From assembly GCF_004217335.1 (NCBI RefSeq), contig NZ_SHMP01000004.1, positions 186,001 to 250,000 of the forward strand: a DNA stretch of 64,000 nucleotides, given 5' to 3'. Positions 1 through 12,446 of this stretch are shown piece by piece (position 1 is the stretch's first letter; every line of letters starts with the position of its first letter). The notes below the pieces were generated by a model that ran no database searches, was not told the DNA's origin, and saw nothing but the letters and a program-made list of their open reading frames with translations. This DNA comes from Natrinema hispanicum (GTDB lineage: Archaea; Halobacteriota; Halobacteria; Halobacteriales; Natrialbaceae). The position numbers and the translations under genes were made by a program.

Positions 1-2215
<2,215 letters not shown>

Positions 2216-2447
2216 GTTCATCGGATCGGCGTTGCGACAGAGTCGCAACGTTGAGTGACCCGGGAACGGGTCCAGTGGACGCCTGGACTACACGTACACA
2301 CGGTCTCATCTGCACGCCAGTAGACAGCTGGCCTGCATTAACCCTTCCCAGCCACACTTACGCGGGCTGGTGCATCGGTTCGGTCGTACTCAATCGAAGT
2401 TCCGTCTCCCACTTAAGGGCACGGATTCGGCGATCAAGTACGAAGCA
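2216..2447 (-). other. rRNA internal transcribed spacer 2 (tRNA-Ala to 23S)
   Basis: Spacer between tRNA-Ala and 23S rRNA. It has a perfect 9-bp hairpin (arms CGTTGCGAC at 2230-2238 and 2242-2250) immediately before the 23S 5' end. It should also hold the 5' arm of the 23S processing stem, whose partner lies outside the window. No gene is seen. Confidence 0.7.
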
Positions 2448-2519
2448 TGGACCCACAGGGATTCGAACCCTGGGCATCCTCCTTGCAAAGGAGGCACTCT
2501 CCCACTGAGCTATGGGCCC
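2448..2519 (-). tRNA. tRNA-Ala (anticodon UGC)
   Basis: A 72-nt tRNA on the minus strand. The acceptor stem pairs GGGCCCA with TGGGTCC (one G-T pair), the discriminator is A, the anticodon loop is flanked by CTCCT and AGGAG with anticodon TGC, and the T arm is CAGGG-TTCGAAT-CCCTG. It has no intron and no encoded CCA. Its place between 16S and 23S is the standard euryarchaeal arrangement. Confidence 0.98.
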
Positions 2520-2555
2520 ACGTCCACCCCTAAGAGAGGGTGGACAGAGAGATTG

Positions 2556-2589
2556 TGTTAGCCTTGGTAGTTCAAAGGTGCCCGATCGG
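2556..2589 (-). repeat. 16S pre-rRNA processing stem, 3' arm (bulge-helix-bulge)
   Basis: This 34-nt arm pairs with 4227-4260 on the other side of 16S. In the transcript the two arms form two long helices joined by a 3-nt bulge, a 4-bp helix (GGTG/CACC) and a 3-nt bulge (TTT). That is the canonical archaeal bulge-helix-bulge substrate of the splicing endonuclease, which frees the pre-16S. Confidence 0.93.
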
Positions 2590-2659
2590 CCAAACGGCGC
2601 GATCGAACGTGCGGAATACCGCTAAGGTGGGCTGGGGCAACGCCCCAGTCCCGGTCTGT

Positions 2660-4132
<1,473 letters not shown>

Positions 4133-4226
4133 GAAATGCTCTTCCCCAGCAAGGCTGGGGGAGTTGGCGGTGAATGTAAATACACTCACACATGGGTCCA
4201 CACGTTCGCTGACGCAGATCGAACGA

Positions 4227-4260
4227 CCGATCGGGCGTCACCGAACTACCAAGGCTAACA
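4227..4260 (-). repeat. 16S pre-rRNA processing stem, 5' arm (bulge-helix-bulge)
   Basis: Partner of 2556-2589. It pairs through TGTTAGCCTTGGTAGTTC with its exact complement and through CCCGATCGG with its complement, leaving the ACG bulge on this arm. It lies in the 5' leader, about 95 nt upstream of the mature 16S. Confidence 0.93.
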
Positions 4261-4299
4261 TCAGAACCCGTCTGTACGGCGGACCGCAGGGGCGGGGTC

Positions 4300-4425
4300 C
4301 TCATCTTCGTCGTACTAAATCAGAATCGCCGAACACTACTTAAGGCCTACGGACCCCACCCTTCAAAGGTAGTTAATACCACACGGCCTGTCAGATAGGG
4401 ATACGACTATAAATTTCGTTCTTGT
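4300..4425 (-). promoter_or_regulatory. rRNA operon promoter region (two TATA-like boxes)
   Basis: Reading the minus strand, two archaeal TATA-like boxes precede the leader: TTTATA inside CGAAATTTATAGTCG at about 4404-4419, and CCTTAAGTA at about 4338-4346. Tandem rRNA promoters are common in haloarchaea. Start sites about 25 nt downstream of each box are inferred. The rest of 4261-4632 is an AT-rich spacer with no gene. Confidence 0.5.
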
Positions 4426-4632
4426 GAAGCAGATTGTTATTGAATCATAGAATTAATCGAGCGGTTTGTTCGAAAATACTCAAACGAGATATCCAAACAA
4501 CGTTCAGAAATCAATAATGTGCTACACAGAAGAGAATGGTCTAAATTGATAGCGTCCGTATATATCGTAATCTACTGACATTCACAAGACCAGTTTACCA
4601 TTGGTAGATAATCAGATTGAGAATAAAAGCTA

Positions 4633-6145
4633 TCAGCCATTACTTATCTCAACCTCGTCATCTAGCTGAAGTTGTAACCGTTGTGATCCATTTGTCTCTT
4701 CACCATACGAATCCCGATACTGAATCCCACAGTTTTTAAGGGTCAACGTTTCACCATTCTGCTCAAATTTCTCGATCATGCGCTTTTGAGCGGCAGTTGC
4801 ATCATAGAGATTCAGATCGACGAGTCCACGACCATCCCAATCAAACGTAGCGAAGTTTTTACTATTTTTCGCGATGACACGCCCACTGAGGGACTTGCGG
4901 ATTTCTCTATTAGTTTCAATTTCGTTTAACTCGGCTTGTGGGAGCGGCCTAAGATGCTCACAGTGTGAGTCAGGAAGTTCGTTGATGAAGACAGACTCTG
5001 CTCCCTGAACGGTCAACACATCCAATCGCGACTTTGATCGTGTGAGAGCGACATAGAATAAGCGGCGTTCTTCTTCCAATTGGTAACTAGCTTTGTGTTC
5101 CTCATAGATTTCGGGTGGCTGTTTGACTGGGTCAACCCACTTATCCCCCTGAAGGCTAGGATATCCGTGGTTTTGAACGACCTTCGGGATGAGAACATGT
5201 TCTGCTTCAGACCCTTTTGAATCGTGAGCAGTACGTATGTCAACACTATCTGGAAGTGATTTTTTGAGGGAGTAGTAGAAGGATGGGTCACCATCTTTCT
5301 GTCGGAGAAGCACCTGAGTTTCTTCAGGTGAATACGGGGATTCCCGAATTAACGATTTTATCTTACGCTCCATCGACTGATTAAGTTTGTGCTCAAATGT
5401 GTCACAACCCAAGTGGTGGATCTGAACGGGATCACCACCCGGTAGACCGGATGGTTCTTTTTCAGTTCGGATCTCGTTATTCTCGATCAAGGCGTTGCTC
5501 GCATTGACAACTGATTCAGGACACCGATAATTATTTTCGAGTCGAGTATCTTCGAAAGCGTCAAAATCCGCTAATAGTGGGTTGTCATCTGTAAAGATTT
5601 CTTCAGGTGCTGTGTCAATCTCATCGTATTCATCGGCATCGAGCTCGTCTCCGAAGTTGATGAATAGATCCGGCCGAGCACCTTGGAACCCGAAGATACT
5701 CTGCCAGTCGTCGCCAACGCCGAAAGTCCTTACATCCTGTCGCTGTTTGGCGAGTTCCTTGACTACGCCGAACTGCACTCGGTTCAAATCCTGCATCTCG
5801 TCGACGAAGAGATACGAATACAAGTTGTTCTCGTCAACATCCCCCTCTCGAATGAGGTCTCTAGTAAGTACTACTGACCCATGGAAATCAGTCTTTGTCC
5901 TATTATCAAACACTTCATTGAATTCCCTGTAGGCTGCAATCGAGAGTCGCGCAAATTCCTCAACACCCTCATCCAAATCTTCGCCTTCTTTGAGATGTGA
6001 TTCAACCTCATTTTTTGTCTGAACGGGGTTCCACTCACGAACGCGAGCTTGGTTGATGAACTCAGAGACCTTCTCTACAATATCGGTACTTCCCGAGCGT
6101 CGCTTCGTGAGCTGTGCTGAGTCTCGGATGATCGGAGTGAACGCT
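4633..6145 (-). pseudogene. UvrD/Rep-family helicase, C-terminal fragment
   Basis: C-terminal half of a superfamily 1A DNA helicase. Visible motifs are the Walker B FVDEMQDLN, motif III GVGDDWQSIFGFQG, motif V RTAHDSKGSEAEH and motif VI YVALTRSKSRL. The frame has no native start here. It stays open up to the duplicated 6-bp target AACGCT at 6140-6145 and matches, in frame, the fragment ending at 7481. Rejoining the two at the duplicated target gives one frame of roughly 1000 codons. The gene is therefore broken by the insertion sequence at 6146-7480 and is probably not functional unless the element excises. Confidence 0.9.
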
Positions 6146-7480
6146 GGTGTGGTAGCTGAGTGTAGGAGAAACAGAGTCCACAGATGGAGAGAACCGAACT
6201 GAGAAAGCTGAGATACGCCGTTTTAGACGAATGCTGTTGCTCGTCAGGTGCCTGCCCAAGGCCGCGGGCTGGCGTCAGCCCGCGGCCGATGCATACGTTT
6301 CTGGCACACCGACGCCGTTCATCTTGATCTCCCAGCGCCGTTCTAGCTCTTCTTCCAATGCATGTCTAATCCAGTCAGAGAAGGTCTTGAACGTGAATTC
6401 CTGGGGGAGGTCGCGCCCGCCCCGACGTGGGCGGGCGACGACCGCCCACCGAAGCACGAGCCAGAGGTTCTCCAGCAAGAACCCGACCAAGACGAATGCA
6501 AAGCGGACGACTGGATCTTGTGTCGTCGTTACCACTCGTGCTTGGCGAAACACCCGGTAGCTTGTTTCAATCGCTGATCGTTTCCGGTACAGCTGTTCGA
6601 CCTGCTTGGGCGTGCGATCAGCCATATCGCACGCCACATACCCTCGCACAACCTCCCCGCTTTTCCCTCGATCTCCAGCGTGATAGGACACAGCGACCGC
6701 GAGCGGGAATTCTAGTTCCCGCTCGCGGTCTTTGTACATCCGATAGGTTGTCATGTACGAACGGTGCGTGTCCAACTTTTCCTTCATGCGTTCTCCCTTC
6801 TTTTGGACGGGAACGACAGTCGCAGCAATCTCCTGAGAACGACGCAGGATACGTTCGTTGTAGAAGCCACGATCAGCCAACAGAAGCTCTATCTCGAAGG
6901 GATAGGCCTCGACGCGGTCGAGGACGCGCTCGACCGCGTCGGCCTCTTTCTCATCGCTACGGACGTACGTCATCGCCAACGTCACTGGCTTTCCGTTCGA
7001 GACGAGATACGCCGTGCAGTACCGGTGGCACGTCGTTGTTCCGTCTTTCGCGTGCATGCGGCAGAGTTCACCTTCTTTATCGGCGTACGTTCCGTGGTAG
7101 GGGTTATCGACGAAGTCAATGGAGACGATCCTCGACCGATCAGGGTCGAGGATCGTCATCGCTAACTCCCAGAGAAAGCGGTTAGCAACCCGCTCAAGCC
7201 ACTCTCGGTTGAGCGTATGGAGCCAGTCCATGACAGTATCATCACAGGCAGCGTTGTCGTTGTCCTTGCACGTCTCCCAGACGGACGTCTGATTGACTGC
7301 TGCAAGAATGACAACAGCCCAGATATCGCCGGGATCGAGGGGCGAGCCCTCGATCCCTGGCAAGGGGAGCTGGCAGATGACGTCTTCCGCTAAATCTTTC
7401 ACGTCCGAATCCGAAAGAACACCGTCTGGCTGAGGGATACTGAACACATTCACTCAACCAGACATCTTCCTCATGAGACC
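6146..7480 (-). mobile_element. ISH3-family insertion sequence (about 1335 bp) with 6-bp target duplication
   Basis: The boundaries were found by reconstructing the interrupted helicase gene. AACGCT occurs at 6140-6145 and 7481-7486, and the GCG codon inside it is in the same frame in both helicase fragments. Between these copies lies one transposase gene. The termini both begin GGT (left GGTGTGG, right reverse complement GGTCTCATG), so the terminal inverted repeats are weak. A GC-rich palindrome (CCGCGGGCTGG-CGTC-AGCCCGCGG, about 6261-6284) overlaps the transposase 3' end and may act as a terminator. Confidence 0.85.
6275..7453 (-). CDS. ISH3-family transposase
   Basis: A 392-residue DDE transposase. 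It has the family's hallmark C-terminal block (IETSYRVFRQA, then TTQDPVVRF, then ARPRRGG) and a DRGFYNERIL block holding the second catalytic Asp. The first Asp is probably in SIDFVDNPYHGTY, and the Glu of IETSYR is the third. The length is normal for this family (about 390 aa), so the element may still be active. It lies in the same orientation as the helicase gene it interrupts. The start at 7453 follows the IS edge by 27 nt. Confidence 0.9.
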   Translation of the reverse strand: MNVFSIPQPDGVLSDSDVKDLAEDVICQLPLPGIEGSPLDPGDIWAVVILAAVNQTSVWETCKDNDNAACDDTVMDWLHTLNREWLERVANRFLWELAMTILDPDRSRIVSIDFVDNPYHGTYADKEGELCRMHAKDGTTTCHRYCTAYLVSNGKPVTLAMTYVRSDEKEADAVERVLDRVEAYPFEIELLLADRGFYNERILRRSQEIAATVVPVQKKGERMKEKLDTHRSYMTTYRMYKDRERELEFPLAVAVSYHAGDRGKSGEVVRGYVACDMADRTPKQVEQLYRKRSAIETSYRVFRQARVVTTTQDPVVRFAFVLVGFLLENLWLVLRWAVVARPRRGGRDLPQEFTFKTFSDWIRHALEEELERRWEIKMNGVGVPETYASAAG

Positions 7481-8955
7481 AACGCTTTAGCTCCAGCTCT
7501 TACACCAGTCGGGAAGTACCGAATATCGTGGTAGAGAACCTTCCTGTCGTATACGTAGTCTTTGAGATCGCGGCCACTCAAGCGATTGGAAAGGTCGATA
7601 CCCACCTGTTGAAGTTCATTTTCGAGGGTTGTCTGGACAGCATTAGCAAACCGAACCTTGGTTTGTTTTCGCTTCCAATTTAAGTCATCGCTCGGGCGAT
7701 CAAGAAGGTTCTCGCCGTCAAGAACAATGACTGTCTTGCCTTCAGGATCATTCTCCAGTTTCGGATTCGAGGTGAAGAGTCGGCGTATCGTCTCGGGTCG
7801 TTCACTGTGAATATTCCGATACTGAGGTCGATCTTCACGGGTCTCTTCAGAAGTGCAGTACTGAATATAGAGGCGCTCTCCCTGCACAGGTTCGACGAGC
7901 TCAAAATCTAAAATGGATCCATCAGATGGAGATGAGGCCCATTCAATATGCGTTTGATAATCGTACTCTAATCCGAGCGTCGTAAGAAGTTGTGCAATCG
8001 ACTTGTGGGCAATTCCTTCCTCAGGAATGGCGTCTAACTGAACCTCTTCTCCTTGTATCGTTACCGTCGATTTCGCCGCATGTGACTCATAGACTCCGTC
8101 CACAACATCGATGTCGTTCGGATCATACCGATCATCCTTCCACGTACTCATGAAGGATTCGTAGGTTGCTTCGAGTTCCTCGTCGTCTTGTATATCTCGC
8201 CATATCCGGGCAATTTCAGTAGTTTTGGCTTCGCCAACGATAAATTCCAAATCGCTGTACTGTTTCTCAGCTATCGACTTGCTGTATGAGTTGATAGTCC
8301 TAACATCGACACCCGTAATATCGAACGTCTCCTCAAGTTCCTTCTGCATCTCGTCACGTCCATTGCGAGTGAAAGTGAACGCTAATAGGTCACTCGCAGC
8401 TACGTCGTCAAATTCAGAGAGAATAAAGTGGACTCGGCGGCCGAATGTGGTTGTCTTCCCGGTCCCTGCAGCCGCATTCACTCGATTAAAGTTATCATTT
8501 GCGAAGATTGCCCGAAACTGTTGATGTGTATGGGTGTGGTCCGGATCATCGAAGAAGTCATTGAGTTCAGACCCGTGCTTCTTTTTCATGTGATCAATCC
8601 ACGCTGCATTGTACGTGGAACGACGCTCTATGAACTCCAATACCGCTTGAAGATCCTCCTCCAATGTCTTTGCTGCATCAAGAACCTGTTCTTCGTAGCT
8701 GCCACTTTCATCCAACAACGGTTCCAATCGCGCTAATGCTTCAGACGCAGTCTCGTATTTGTTCAAAGCTTCGTAGATCGTGAGGTAGTCCGTATACTCC
8801 TCAGTGTATTGTTTCTTCCATTTGATCAGCTTATTTGTCGTTTCAATGACTCCTGTTTCCCTATCAGTACCCTGAAGAACTACTTCTGGATCGAGTGATC
8901 CAGTCGTAGAACTTGAAGAGAACAACCCACGGATAAACGCCAAGACCCGGTTCAT
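7481..8955 (-). pseudogene. UvrD/Rep-family helicase, N-terminal fragment
   Basis: N-terminal half of the helicase whose C-terminal half is at 4633-6145. It has an N-terminal coiled region, then a Walker A NAAAGTGKTTTFGRRV near residue 165 and motif Ia LLAFTFTRNGRDEMQ. A 1A-type insertion with nuclease-like charged residues follows. The likely start is ATG at 8953-8955 (MNRVLAFIRG); the frame is open to 8985. After codon GCG at 7483-7485 the reading enters the IS and stops four codons later. It is a long haloarchaeal member of the family. Its cellular role, repair or defence, is not decided by sequence. Confidence 0.88.
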
Positions 8956-9287
8956 CGATACGCTGCCCGACGAACCTTCAAACAATAAGTATTTTCAAAC
9001 CAGAATATATTCGAGAAGGGGGCTATTCTATTCACCAAATTGTTATTTATTTATATTAATTATAAGTAAACTAAATAGACAACAGCACTAGCGGATGCAA
9101 CACTGCTGCAGCACACTCGAGCAGCGCCTAGCAGGGGAATTGGAGGATAGCGAGCTTATACAGGAGATAGTAACCTGTCGCTATCAGAACGAGCCGACGA
9201 TGATAAGCGAGGTTTATTTCACACCGTGATAGATAATCTAAGTGGTGATAGGATAGTTTAGCCGGGAGATAGATCGGAAATGAAGAA
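8956..9287. other. AT-rich intergenic region
   Basis: About 330 bp between the helicase start and the tRNA fragment. 9030-9085 is strongly AT-rich (TTATTTATTTATATTAATTA) and may hold the minus-strand promoter of the helicase. CTATC/GATAG motifs recur around 9147-9275. I see no coding frame. Confidence 0.4.
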
Positions 9288-9330
9288 TGCTCCGACAGGG
9301 ATTCGAACCCTGGTCATTGCCGTGAGAGGG
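9288..9330 (-). pseudogene. tRNA-Glu(CUC) 3' half, probable attachment site
   Basis: The minus strand reads the anticodon loop CTCTCAC, the 3' anticodon stem GGCAA, a perfect T arm CAGGG-TTCGAAT-CCCTG, the acceptor strand TCGGAGC and discriminator A. Upstream of the loop the sequence stops resembling a tRNA: there is no GCTCCGA 5' acceptor strand in the next 300 bases, so this is not an intron-containing gene. A 3' half of a tRNA gene is the product left when an element integrates into a tRNA gene. In that geometry the element would lie on the higher-coordinate side. Confidence 0.8.
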
Positions 9331-10037
9331 TATACTTCCCCTCACTGATAATTATCCGCTCACTCAATTACCCGTTCGCTGAGACCATGGTTTTCGACCG
9401 TGTGAGCGATACTATGGTCTGGAGGTTAAAAAGACACCCAGTTAATTGCCTTAGCGGGACACCCGACCTATCCTAACGATTTGCGACTCGATTAAGCGTA
9501 CCCAGGTGAGTGCTCGTTGTGGGCAAATAGAGGCACCAAACCGGGATCGCCAATTTCGAGATTCTTTAAGTCAACCATGGTTCTATTCATCCAGAACCCT
9601 CATTCCGAGAAAGATTGCCTCATTCTCTTTATAAGCGAAGAGAGAATTCACCAAACCGGTATTATTTCACCACTCTAGAATCGATATAATTGGCTGGCTG
9701 TAGCCATGACCCTGGAATATAGCTTGGGACACTCACGTCTGCACCGTACTGTATTGAGGCCAGTTCCGATGGGACTGTAACGGGTACCAGTACCGTGATA
9801 CCGTACCATCGGACAGAACCAGATCAGCAGACCAAGATACTGTACCGCGTTACAAAACCATGATTCTGTATCACGTCTGTGTTCCACGGACCGGATACAC
9901 AGTAGCGTTCCACGTCAGTGTACCATGGGACTGTGCTATGTGTCCGAACGGAGCGTAGATATGTTCCTCCTCTACCGGAGTTGTTGACAGAATCTCGTTG
10001 AATAGACAGTGCGTATTTCGCCCCGCTGCTCCATTGA
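9331..10037. other. Non-coding decayed region with repeats
   Basis: About 700 bp without a convincing gene. It holds two short CACCAAACCGG copies (about 9535 and 9650) and, from about 9740, runs of degenerate TGTACCRYGG-like decamers that become the approximately 95-bp repeat at 9831-9935. Frames seen on the minus strand here have no recognisable protein features. Confidence 0.4.
9831..9935. repeat. ~95-bp dispersed repeat, copy 1
   Basis: Aligns by eye at roughly three bases in four with 10922-11015 in the same orientation (shared blocks CTGTACCG, GATTCTGTA, GTTCCACGTCA). It is itself built from degenerate decamers such as CTGTACCGCG, CTGTATCACG and TGTTCCACGG. A partial third copy is at about 10755-10815. 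Confidence 0.6.
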
Positions 10038-10208
10038 TTAGCTGGCAATAATCCGGGCGATCCAAACGATCGGGATCACCGGAATGGCCAATCCGGTGAG
10101 CAAAAGTACGATGGCGATCACGGCTTTCTCGGCACGACTCGACCCATGCCATATCGACTGCCACATATCATCGATCGCCTGTGCCGTTCGCTGGATCAAT
10201 CCAGCCAT
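10038..10208 (-). CDS. Small membrane protein (56 aa)
   Basis: A 56-residue frame starting at ATG 10206-10208 (MAGLIQRTAQ). An amphipathic N-terminal half with Trp residues is followed by one hydrophobic segment (AVIAIVLLLTGLAIPVIPIV) and a short basic-hydrophobic tail. It is probably a single-pass or hairpin membrane protein. No family was recognised. The longer upstream frame to 10424 looks like chance. Small haloarchaeal membrane proteins of this kind are common, and the neighbourhood of decayed DNA leaves some doubt that it is expressed. Confidence 0.5.
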   Translation of the reverse strand: MAGLIQRTAQAIDDMWQSIWHGSSRAEKAVIAIVLLLTGLAIPVIPIVWIARIIAS

Positions 10209-10385
10209 AGATGGTGCTGAGGTATAGAGACGGAAAATCCCACGGCATGCAAAGGATTGGGGTCCCGTTTCACAGCGTCTGGGACATTCGCCTTCAACTC
10301 CTCTCCCTATAGAAGAAATCACACGTTTGGAAATCGTGATTTCTGAAATCGAGAATTCCATTTGGCCGGAGATGCTACTGGCTGT

Positions 10386-10750
10386 ATGGAGCAATTCGTT
10401 GATCGAGACATCGAACTCGATCAACTCACGGACTGCTATGAGTCCGAGATGGGGGATTTCGTCGTAATCTACGGCCGCCGTCGCCTCGGTAAGAGTGAGC
10501 TCGTTCGCCAGTCCATCGCTGATCAGGACGACGCTATCTACTACTAAGCGGTTGAGTCCACGGCACAGAACCAGCTCGAACAGTTCGTCGACACCTCAAT
10601 CGCACAGTTCTCGTCGCTGCGGAACGTCCGCCGTGACTGGGAAACACTTCTTGAAGCACTCGGCGAGGAAGACGCAATCGTCGTCATCGACGAGTTTCCG
10701 TTCCTCGTTGAGGAGGACGAGTCGTTGCCTTCCCGAATTCAGCGCGTCTA
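10386..10750 (+). pseudogene. Archaeal ATPase (MJ-type/DUF234-linked AAA), broken
   Basis: The N-terminal part of the archaea-specific AAA ATPase family: FVDRDIELDQL, Walker A YGRRRLGKSELV, then after an in-frame TAA at 10546-10548 the same frame continues with NQLEQFVD, WETLLEAL and the Walker B IVVIDEFPFLVE, and ends at TAG 10748-10750. The family is normally about 450 aa, so both the internal stop and the missing C-terminal two thirds show that it is dead. The break at its 3' end coincides with a copy of the dispersed repeat. Confidence 0.85.
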
Positions 10751-10754
10751 GGAT

Positions 10755-10815
10755 ACCACGTTGGTGTATCGCATCTGTGTTTCACGGTAGCGGTTCACGA
10801 CAGCGTCCCATGGAC
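10755..10815. repeat. ~95-bp dispersed repeat, partial copy
   Basis: Partial copy of the repeat at 9831-9935. Blocks TACCACG, TATCGCATCTGTGTT, TCACGG and GCGTCCCATGG line up with the 3' half of the full copies. It begins directly where the ATPase pseudogene ends. Confidence 0.45.
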
Positions 10816-10921
10816 TACTATTTTTCCATTCATCACCTCAATTTGGGGCTCTAACGGGTGAAGACGTGCTTACGGTCTACTTATAGGAACACTAGAATGA
10901 AACGTGGAGGACTCGATCACC

Positions 10922-11015
10922 GTACTAAGACACTGTACCGTGTTCCAGTACCGCGATTCTGTACCATGGTTGTGTACCATGAACCGGTTACACGGTAGTG
11001 TTCCACGTCACCGTC
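10922..11015. repeat. ~95-bp dispersed repeat, copy 2
   Basis: Direct-orientation partner of 9831-9935. Shared blocks include AAGACACTGTACCG, GATTCTGTACCA, ACCGGTTACAC and GTAGTGTTCCACGTCA. The two copies bracket the ATPase pseudogene and the 56-aa frame. Confidence 0.6.
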
Positions 11016-11070
11016 CAGAGAACCGTCTTTTTTCGCCTGAGAATCGCGCACACCACTCATCACAGAGTAA

Positions 11071-11103
11071 TCCACGGGAAGCCACGGGCCACCGCGCCCG
11101 TGG
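11071..11103 (+). ncRNA. Orphan IS605-type right-end / omega-RNA-like hairpin
   Basis: Contains CCACGGGAAGCCACGGGC followed by CACCGC and GCCCGTGG, a 7- to 8-bp hairpin. The same CCACGGGAAGCCACGGGC is found on the minus strand just after the TnpB remnant at 24944, and the shorter CGGGAAGCC follows the full tnpB at 26944. No tnpB frame precedes this copy, so it is a solitary transposon end. Bases 11104-11366 downstream show nothing recognisable. Confidence 0.5.
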
Positions 11104-11366
11104 CAGTTCACTCAAATAGTAGATCAGAATCCAATGAAATCTGGATGGTGCGACCCTGTAGCACAAGTGTACTGAATCAGATCGACGAAACTGACCGGGA
11201 GTCACTGACGCCAGAATCTCGTTGATGGCCGATCTTCCAAGTACCGTCGTCGCTGCTCCATTTTTGTCTCTTGCACATGGAGTACTTTCGGCTAACATTC
11301 ATTCTGTTGCTTACGATCTCAGTTGGGACATTTTGGGTAAGATGGTTCCTTGACCGCATATGATGG

Positions 11367-12239
11367 TTAATTGTCGAGCCCGTACAGATCAGGCCGGTCA
11401 TCGAAGCACCGATTGATAGTGCGGTGTGAAGTGTCCAGACGCCGCGCCGCTTTCCCCTTCGAGATCCCTACATCATTAGACTCCGCTTCGACGCGTTCCT
11501 TAACGAGTTCCAACGTCGAGCACACGCGAGAGTACCGATCCGAGGTTACGAGTTCACCATCTCGCCATTCGAAACCCAGCGGAGCTCGCCCACCCGAGGG
11601 CAGGTCCACGCCGCGCGCACGAAGGTCCGAAACAGTCGCCTCGCGCTGTATTTCGAGCCCGGCACGATCGACCGCAGCAAGCGTTCGGATGTGCGCTCGC
11701 GCTGCCTCGCTCTCCGCTTCGAGGCGGAGTCCTGATTCGAGAAGGACCAAGTCGCAACCATTCGAATCGAGGATCCGCGACGCTCGTTCCTCCATGTCCG
11801 CCGCAGTCGCCCCGAGACTCTCGATCTTGTCAACAACCACCACTGCGAAGCCCTCCATGTCATCAAGCAACTCAAGCCCAGCATCAACCGCGGACCTATC
11901 TGGGCGAACGCTCCAGGTAACGATTCCACCGGGGGCAGCAACGGGCGCGGACTGGCTCGTGCCAGTTGTGACGTCGGTAACGAACTCGGTTCGATCCCTG
12001 GAATCTATCGCTGACCCCTCCCGCTCCGCGGCGTATTTGAGGACTGCTCGGATCGGATCCGCGAGCGACGTACGAGCCTTTGCGGTCGCTACCGCGAGGA
12101 ACCGAGGAACGGTCTCGTTATCGGATCGGACTCCGGTATCTGCCTCTGTTTCGGACGCGGACTCCCTGCCGTCGGTCGCTGTCGCAGTCTCAGAGGATTC
12201 TCCGATCGAATCGAGATTCTCAAACGTTATCTGTTCCAT
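11367..12239 (-). CDS. Serine-recombinase-like protein lacking a clear catalytic domain
   Basis: A 290-aa protein. The first 45 residues are acidic and low in complexity. Residues about 130-200 (VVVVDKIESLGATAADMEE... AARAHIRTLAAVDRAGLEIQRE, broken here) resemble the end of a resolvase catalytic domain and its long helix E. Residues about 210-290 resemble the DNA-binding recombinase domain: GGRAPLGFEW, a strand, then an HTH (SKGKAARRLDTSHRTINRCF). I do not see the active-site Ser of serine recombinases near the N terminus. It may be a DNA-binding or regulatory derivative. The repeated CCCTGCGAAA sites just upstream of the start are plausible targets. The family call is by eye and tentative. 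Confidence 0.5.
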   Translation of the reverse strand: MEQITFENLDSIGESSETATATDGRESASETEADTGVRSDNETVPRFLAVATAKARTSLADPIRAVLKYAAEREGSAIDSRDRTEFVTDVTTGTSQSAPVAAPGGIVTWSVRPDRSAVDAGLELLDDMEGFAVVVVDKIESLGATAADMEERASRILDSNGCDLVLLESGLRLEAESEAARAHIRTLAAVDRAGLEIQREATVSDLRARGVDLPSGGRAPLGFEWRDGELVTSDRYSRVCSTLELVKERVEAESNDVGISKGKAARRLDTSHRTINRCFDDRPDLYGLDN

Positions 12240-12275
12240 GTTTCATTTCCAACGATAGATGGGTTACGTAAATGC

Positions 12276-12446
12276 TTTCGCAGGGGCCTTCGCGGGGGGA
12301 GCGGAAATCCTTGCGGAACTTGTAGAGTTTCAATCTCTTTCTCCCACACCCCCTGCGAAAAACAACTGGCCCGCGCATTACCCCAGCGGAAAACCCTGCG
12401 AAAGGGAGAGACCGTCATTACCACCCTGGCGGAACACCCTGCGAAA
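12276..12446. repeat. Iteron-like sites: three direct CCCTGCGAAA copies 43 bp apart plus one inverted
   Basis: CCCTGCGAAA occurs at 12351-12360, 12394-12403 and 12437-12446, a spacing of exactly 43 bp each time. An inverted copy TTTCGCAGGG is at 12276-12285, next to the start of the recombinase-like gene. The 43-bp units also share CATTACC and GCGGAA. 43 bp is about four helical turns, so proteins bound at each copy would lie on one face of the DNA. It may be an operator, a resolution site or a plasmid iteron array. Confidence 0.7.

Noticed and set aside
9288-9480. Intron-containing intact tRNA-Glu
   Set aside because: The 5' acceptor strand GCTCCGA and a D arm are not found on the expected side within 300 bp.
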